Positions 5,601-7,571 of a stretch of DNA of 7,571 nt are shown piece after piece. The notes beneath the pieces were generated by a model. It searched no databases. It had not been told where the DNA came from and saw only the letters and a program-made list of their open reading frames with translations. Position 1 is the first letter of the stretch. Each line of letters begins with the position of its first letter. The stretch covers positions 1-7,571 of the forward strand of contig CANQOD010000056.1 in NCBI GenBank assembly GCA_947625395.1, given 5' to 3'. The translations under genes were made by a program, and so were the position numbers. This stretch comes from an uncultured Bacilli bacterium (GTDB lineage Bacteria > Bacillota_I > Bacilli_A > RF39 > UBA660).

Positions 5601-6524
5601 ATGTCTAAACAATGTACATTAATTTACAATCCGGAAAGTGGGATTGGTGATAAACAAGCGTTTCTTAAACTTTTTCAAGAGATTTTCGCAGAAAATGGCT
5701 ATCAAGTCACAGTGAAAGGAACGGAAAGAAAAGGGGATGCGACGCACATTATTGAGCAGTTAGAGGCGGTGGATTTAGTCATTGTTGCTGGAGGAGATGG
5801 AACATTAAACGAAGCTGTAACAGGAAATATTAGAAGAGAACAGCCTTTGTTGCTTTCTTACTTGCCACTTGGAACCACGAATGATGTCGGAGCAATGTAT
5901 GGCTTCAGTAAAGATATGCGCTCTAATATTGAGCGAATCATTCATGGCACCAAAAAAGAAATCGATGTTTGTCTTATCAACCAACAGCCTTTTATTTATG
6001 TTGCTTGCTTGGGAAAATTTGTCAATGTCAGCTATGAAACACCTAGAGAATTAAAGAAAAAATACGGAAAAATTGCCTATATTCTTTATGGAATTACGCA
6101 ATTGCATGAAAAAATTGAGCTCTATCCCTTAACGTATCAAATCGATGGGAAAGAATATAAAGGAGAATATTCTTTTATCTTTATTACAAACACATCCCAT
6201 CTTGCAGGACTTGGCCTTGAGAATATCTATAAAGATGTCAAGTTAAATGACCACATGTTCGAAGTTGCTTTATGCAATTTAAAAACAAAAAAGGAAATTT
6301 TAGCGGCACTTTATAGTCTAAGAACAACTGTTCTTTCTAACATTCCGGGCATTACTTATTATCAAACAAAGCAAATTGATATTCAGTTCGATGATGTGCC
6401 TCCATCTTCATGGTGCATTGATGGAGAAGAATTCAAACATCATGATAAAGTCTTTCACTTGGAAGTGCGACGAGGCTTTCAAATGTTAATTCCGAAAGAT
6501 AATGTAGAAAAATTATTTCAATAA
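5601..6524 (+). CDS. Diacylglycerol kinase family lipid kinase (DgkB/YegS type)
   Basis: This 307-residue cytosolic or membrane-associated kinase has the DAGK catalytic fold: N-terminal LIYNPESG (7-14), the nucleotide-binding GGDGTLNE (64-71), and PLGTTND (89-95). A C-terminal beta-rich domain contains LGLENIYKDVKLND and IDGEEF (273-278), where E276 may match the Glu reported near the active site of Staphylococcus DgkB. DgkB recycles diacylglycerol left by lipoteichoic acid synthesis into phosphatidic acid; related YegS or BmrU proteins use other lipids, so the substrate is uncertain. I chose ATG 5601 because it has GAGGTGA and gives the usual family start. It begins 33 bp after gltX and precedes ywaF by 18 bp, so it is co-transcribed. 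In B. subtilis dgkB (yerQ) lies next to gatCAB, so neighbourhood with tRNA-Glu/Gln metabolism may recur. Confidence 0.92.
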   Translation: MSKQCTLIYNPESGIGDKQAFLKLFQEIFAENGYQVTVKGTERKGDATHIIEQLEAVDLVIVAGGDGTLNEAVTGNIRREQPLLLSYLPLGTTNDVGAMYGFSKDMRSNIERIIHGTKKEIDVCLINQQPFIYVACLGKFVNVSYETPRELKKKYGKIAYILYGITQLHEKIELYPLTYQIDGKEYKGEYSFIFITNTSHLAGLGLENIYKDVKLNDHMFEVALCNLKTKKEILAALYSLRTTVLSNIPGITYYQTKQIDIQFDDVPPSSWCIDGEEFKHHDKVFHLEVRRGFQMLIPKDNVEKLFQ

Positions 6525-6542
6525 AAATAAAGAGGTGGTTGT

Positions 6543-7310
6543 ATGAAAGCATTTTTTGGACTGGTTCCAGGAATTTTTCATTTTCATTTATTTGGATTTT
6601 GGCACATTGTAATGACAACCGTTATGCTCTGTGCGATTGTTTTTATCTATCAGAATAGAGAACGTCTTCGGCAATGGAAATATCATGATCGTCCTGCTCG
6701 ATATGCCATTGCAATTTTGATGTTTCTCAATATGGTCGTTTACTATGTACCAATGATTATCATGGGTACATGGGATTATCACGTTCATTTACCACTTCAT
6801 CTTTGTTTTATTAGTGGTGGCTTGTTTATGATAACAATGCTTCTAGGAAGTCGTAAGCTTTTCAAATTTGTCTATTTTCTTTCCTTTTTAGGACCACTTC
6901 CTGCGATTCTATTTCCGGATTTAACTTGTGGACCTGACCGTTTTATTTTTTGGCAATTTTTTATTAGCCATCACTTCTTTTTAACTGCTTCCTTATATAC
7001 ACTGTTTGTCCTTGATTATAAAATTGAAAAACAGGATTTACCAAAAGCTCTTTTAGGCGCACTCGGTATTTTTGGTATCATGTTTATTTTCAATCATATC
7101 TTTGGAACCAACTACATTATGATGAATCGTCTTCCAGCACATATGTTGAAGCTTTTCCCATTTTTAGTGACTTTTGATTATCCAATCATTTGGTTGATGT
7201 TGACAGGATTCCTTGTTTTCTATCTTGCTTATTTGCTTACAAAATGGTGGAATCGAAAGAATGCACCTGAAGTTTTAGAAAGTATTGAAATGGAAAATAA
7301 AGTATGTTAA
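6543..7310 (+). CDS. YwaF-like TIGR02206 family integral membrane protein
   Basis: This 255-residue protein has about seven membrane segments, near residues 15-36, 52-74, 84-102, 106-124, 134-156, 168-188 and 212-237. The motif HLPLHLC at the start of the third segment and NHIFGTNY...LP after the sixth are the marks I associate with the YwaF (TIGR02206) family, whose function is unknown to me. The paired histidines in FISHHFF of segment five may matter. The tail is charged and cytosolic. The ATG at 6543 has AGAGGTGG (6531-6538). It is the last gene of the gltX unit, 18 bp after the lipid kinase. Its stop codon overlaps the -10 of the tRNA-Glu promoter. The assignment to family is fairly secure; a transport or sensing role would be a guess. 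Confidence 0.85.
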   Translation: MKAFFGLVPGIFHFHLFGFWHIVMTTVMLCAIVFIYQNRERLRQWKYHDRPARYAIAILMFLNMVVYYVPMIIMGTWDYHVHLPLHLCFISGGLFMITMLLGSRKLFKFVYFLSFLGPLPAILFPDLTCGPDRFIFWQFFISHHFFLTASLYTLFVLDYKIEKQDLPKALLGALGIFGIMFIFNHIFGTNYIMMNRLPAHMLKLFPFLVTFDYPIIWLMLTGFLVFYLAYLLTKWWNRKNAPEVLESIEMENKVC

Positions 7311-7313
7311 AAT
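7285..7313 (+). promoter_or_regulatory. Promoter of tRNA-Glu
   Basis: TTGAAA (7285-7290), a 17-bp spacer and TAAAAT (7308-7313) with an upstream TGT (extended -10) sit in the end of ywaF. Hexamers and spacing equal those of the tRNA-Gln promoter. The start is expected near G7320, the second base of the hairpin at 7319-7336. Confidence 0.65.
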
Positions 7314-7318
7314 AATAT

Positions 7319-7344
7319 TGTTCTTTTTAAAGAACACCTTTTTT
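7319..7344 (+). terminator. Terminator-like hairpin abutting tRNA-Glu
   Basis: TGTTCTT (7319-7325), loop TTTA, AAGAACA (7330-7336) make a perfect 7-bp stem, then CC and six T. It would end the gltX-lipid kinase-ywaF transcript. The CC between stem and T-run weakens it. The last T touches the first base of tRNA-Glu, and the tRNA promoter lies upstream of it. Confidence 0.65.
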
Positions 7345-7421
7345 GGTCCGTTGGTGAAGTGGTTTAACACGCGCGCCTCTCAAGCTCGTATTCACGGGTT
7401 CAAACCCCGTACGGACTACCA
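7345..7421 (+). tRNA. tRNA-Glu (anticodon CTC)
   Basis: This 77-nt cloverleaf with encoded CCA has acceptor GGTCCGT/ACGGACT (first pair G-T), D stem GTG/CAC, anticodon loop CTCTCAA, variable loop TATTC, T stem ACGGG/CCCGT with loop TTCAAAC, and discriminator A73. The anticodon CTC (7379-7381) reads only GAG. The overall sequence resembles Bacilli tRNA-Glu. The anticodon stem CGCGC/GCTCG contains one C-T mismatch (position 29 with 41, window 7374 and 7386). A CTC isoacceptor is not universal in Bacillota, where TTC alone can read both Glu codons. A strong terminator follows ten bases after the 3' end. Confidence 0.9.
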
Positions 7422-7430
7422 TATGTATTC

Positions 7431-7460
7431 AAAAACTAGATACCCATCTAGTTTTTCTTT
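7431..7460 (+). terminator. Terminator of tRNA-Glu
   Basis: AAAAACTAGAT (7431-7441), loop ACCC, ATCTAGTTTTT (7446-7456) form a perfect 11-bp stem followed by CTTT. The A-run and T-run make it a possible bidirectional terminator. Confidence 0.88.
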
Positions 7461-7501
7461 ATCAAAAAGGCACCTAGATTCTTCTCTCAACCGCTCAACT
7501 G

Positions 7502-7530
7502 TTTACAAAATAAGAAAAATATGCTATACT
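7502..7530 (+). promoter_or_regulatory. Promoter of the gene leaving the window
   Basis: TTTACA (7502-7507), a 17-bp spacer and TATACT (7525-7530) with an extended -10 TGC form one of the best promoters in the window. The start is expected near 7537, close to the ribosome binding site AGAGGTGAGG (7544-7553). Confidence 0.75.
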
Positions 7531-7556
7531 AAAGAACCGAATAAGAGGTGAGGAAC

Positions 7557-7571
7557 ATGTTAATATTACCA
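7557..7571 (+). CDS. Start of an unidentified gene (partial)
   Basis: An ATG at 7557 follows AGAGGTGAGG (7544-7553) and a strong promoter. Only five codons (MLILP) are inside the window, so the product cannot be named. The call rests on the upstream signals. Confidence 0.6.

Noticed and set aside
7285..7551. Open frame of 88 codons across the ywaF end and tRNA-Glu
   Set aside because: It runs through the ywaF 3' end, a tRNA gene and two hairpins, and has no ribosome binding site.
1..7571. CRISPR array, insertion sequence, phage or toxin-antitoxin genes
   Set aside because: No regular direct repeats, terminal repeats or transposase-, integrase- or toxin-like proteins were seen.

Overview
The window is AT-rich, densely packed bacterial DNA from a low-GC member of the Bacillota. 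Three things point there. The order transketolase, SirA-like protein, YneF matches the tkt-sirA(yneE)-yneF order I remember from Bacillus. Ribosome binding sites are strong AGGAGG/AGGTG types, and promoters are sigma-A-like TTGNNN-17-TAAAAT. An exact Spo0A box lies in front of the sirA-like gene and suggests a spore former or a close relative. The 554-residue GluRS has a long N-terminal extension that reminds me of clostridial and erysipelotrichial enzymes, so a lineage between classical Bacillus and those groups is plausible. I cannot name a genus.

Layout. (1) 1-142: tRNA-Thr(GGT) on the minus strand with its own terminator and promoter. (2) 143-237: a compact divergent control region where the tRNA-Thr and tkt promoters face away from each other across a perfect 12-bp inverted repeat. 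(3) 238-2949: tkt, the sirA-like gene and yneF on the plus strand, ending at a strong terminator. The sirA-like gene follows tkt by 51 bp containing the Spo0A box; yneF has a probable promoter overlapping the sirA stop. (4) 2986-3718: a single unrecognised 218-residue soluble protein with its own promoter and a terminator that overlaps its stop codon. (5) 3729-7344: tRNA-Gln(CTG), a terminator-like hairpin, gltX, a diacylglycerol-kinase-family lipid kinase and a YwaF-family membrane protein, apparently one transcription unit started at the tRNA-Gln promoter. (6) 7285-7460: tRNA-Glu(CTC) with its own promoter and terminator. (7) 7502-7571: a strong promoter, a ribosome binding site and the first five codons of a gene that leaves the window.

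How the genes fit together. Region 3 joins central carbon metabolism (transketolase) to a probable sporulation-linked brake on DnaA. Regions 5 and 6 put a GluRS between two of its possible tRNA substrates, the isoacceptors for CAG (Gln) and GAG (Glu), which suggests a locus for Glu/Gln tRNA charging. No transposon, phage gene, CRISPR array or long repeat was seen. The longest stretch without a gene is about 135 bp (7422-7556), filled by a terminator and a promoter. The most interesting signals are regulatory: the Spo0A box, the tRNA-gltX arrangement, the promoter that fires into a terminator-like hairpin before tRNA-Glu, and the palindrome between divergent promoters.
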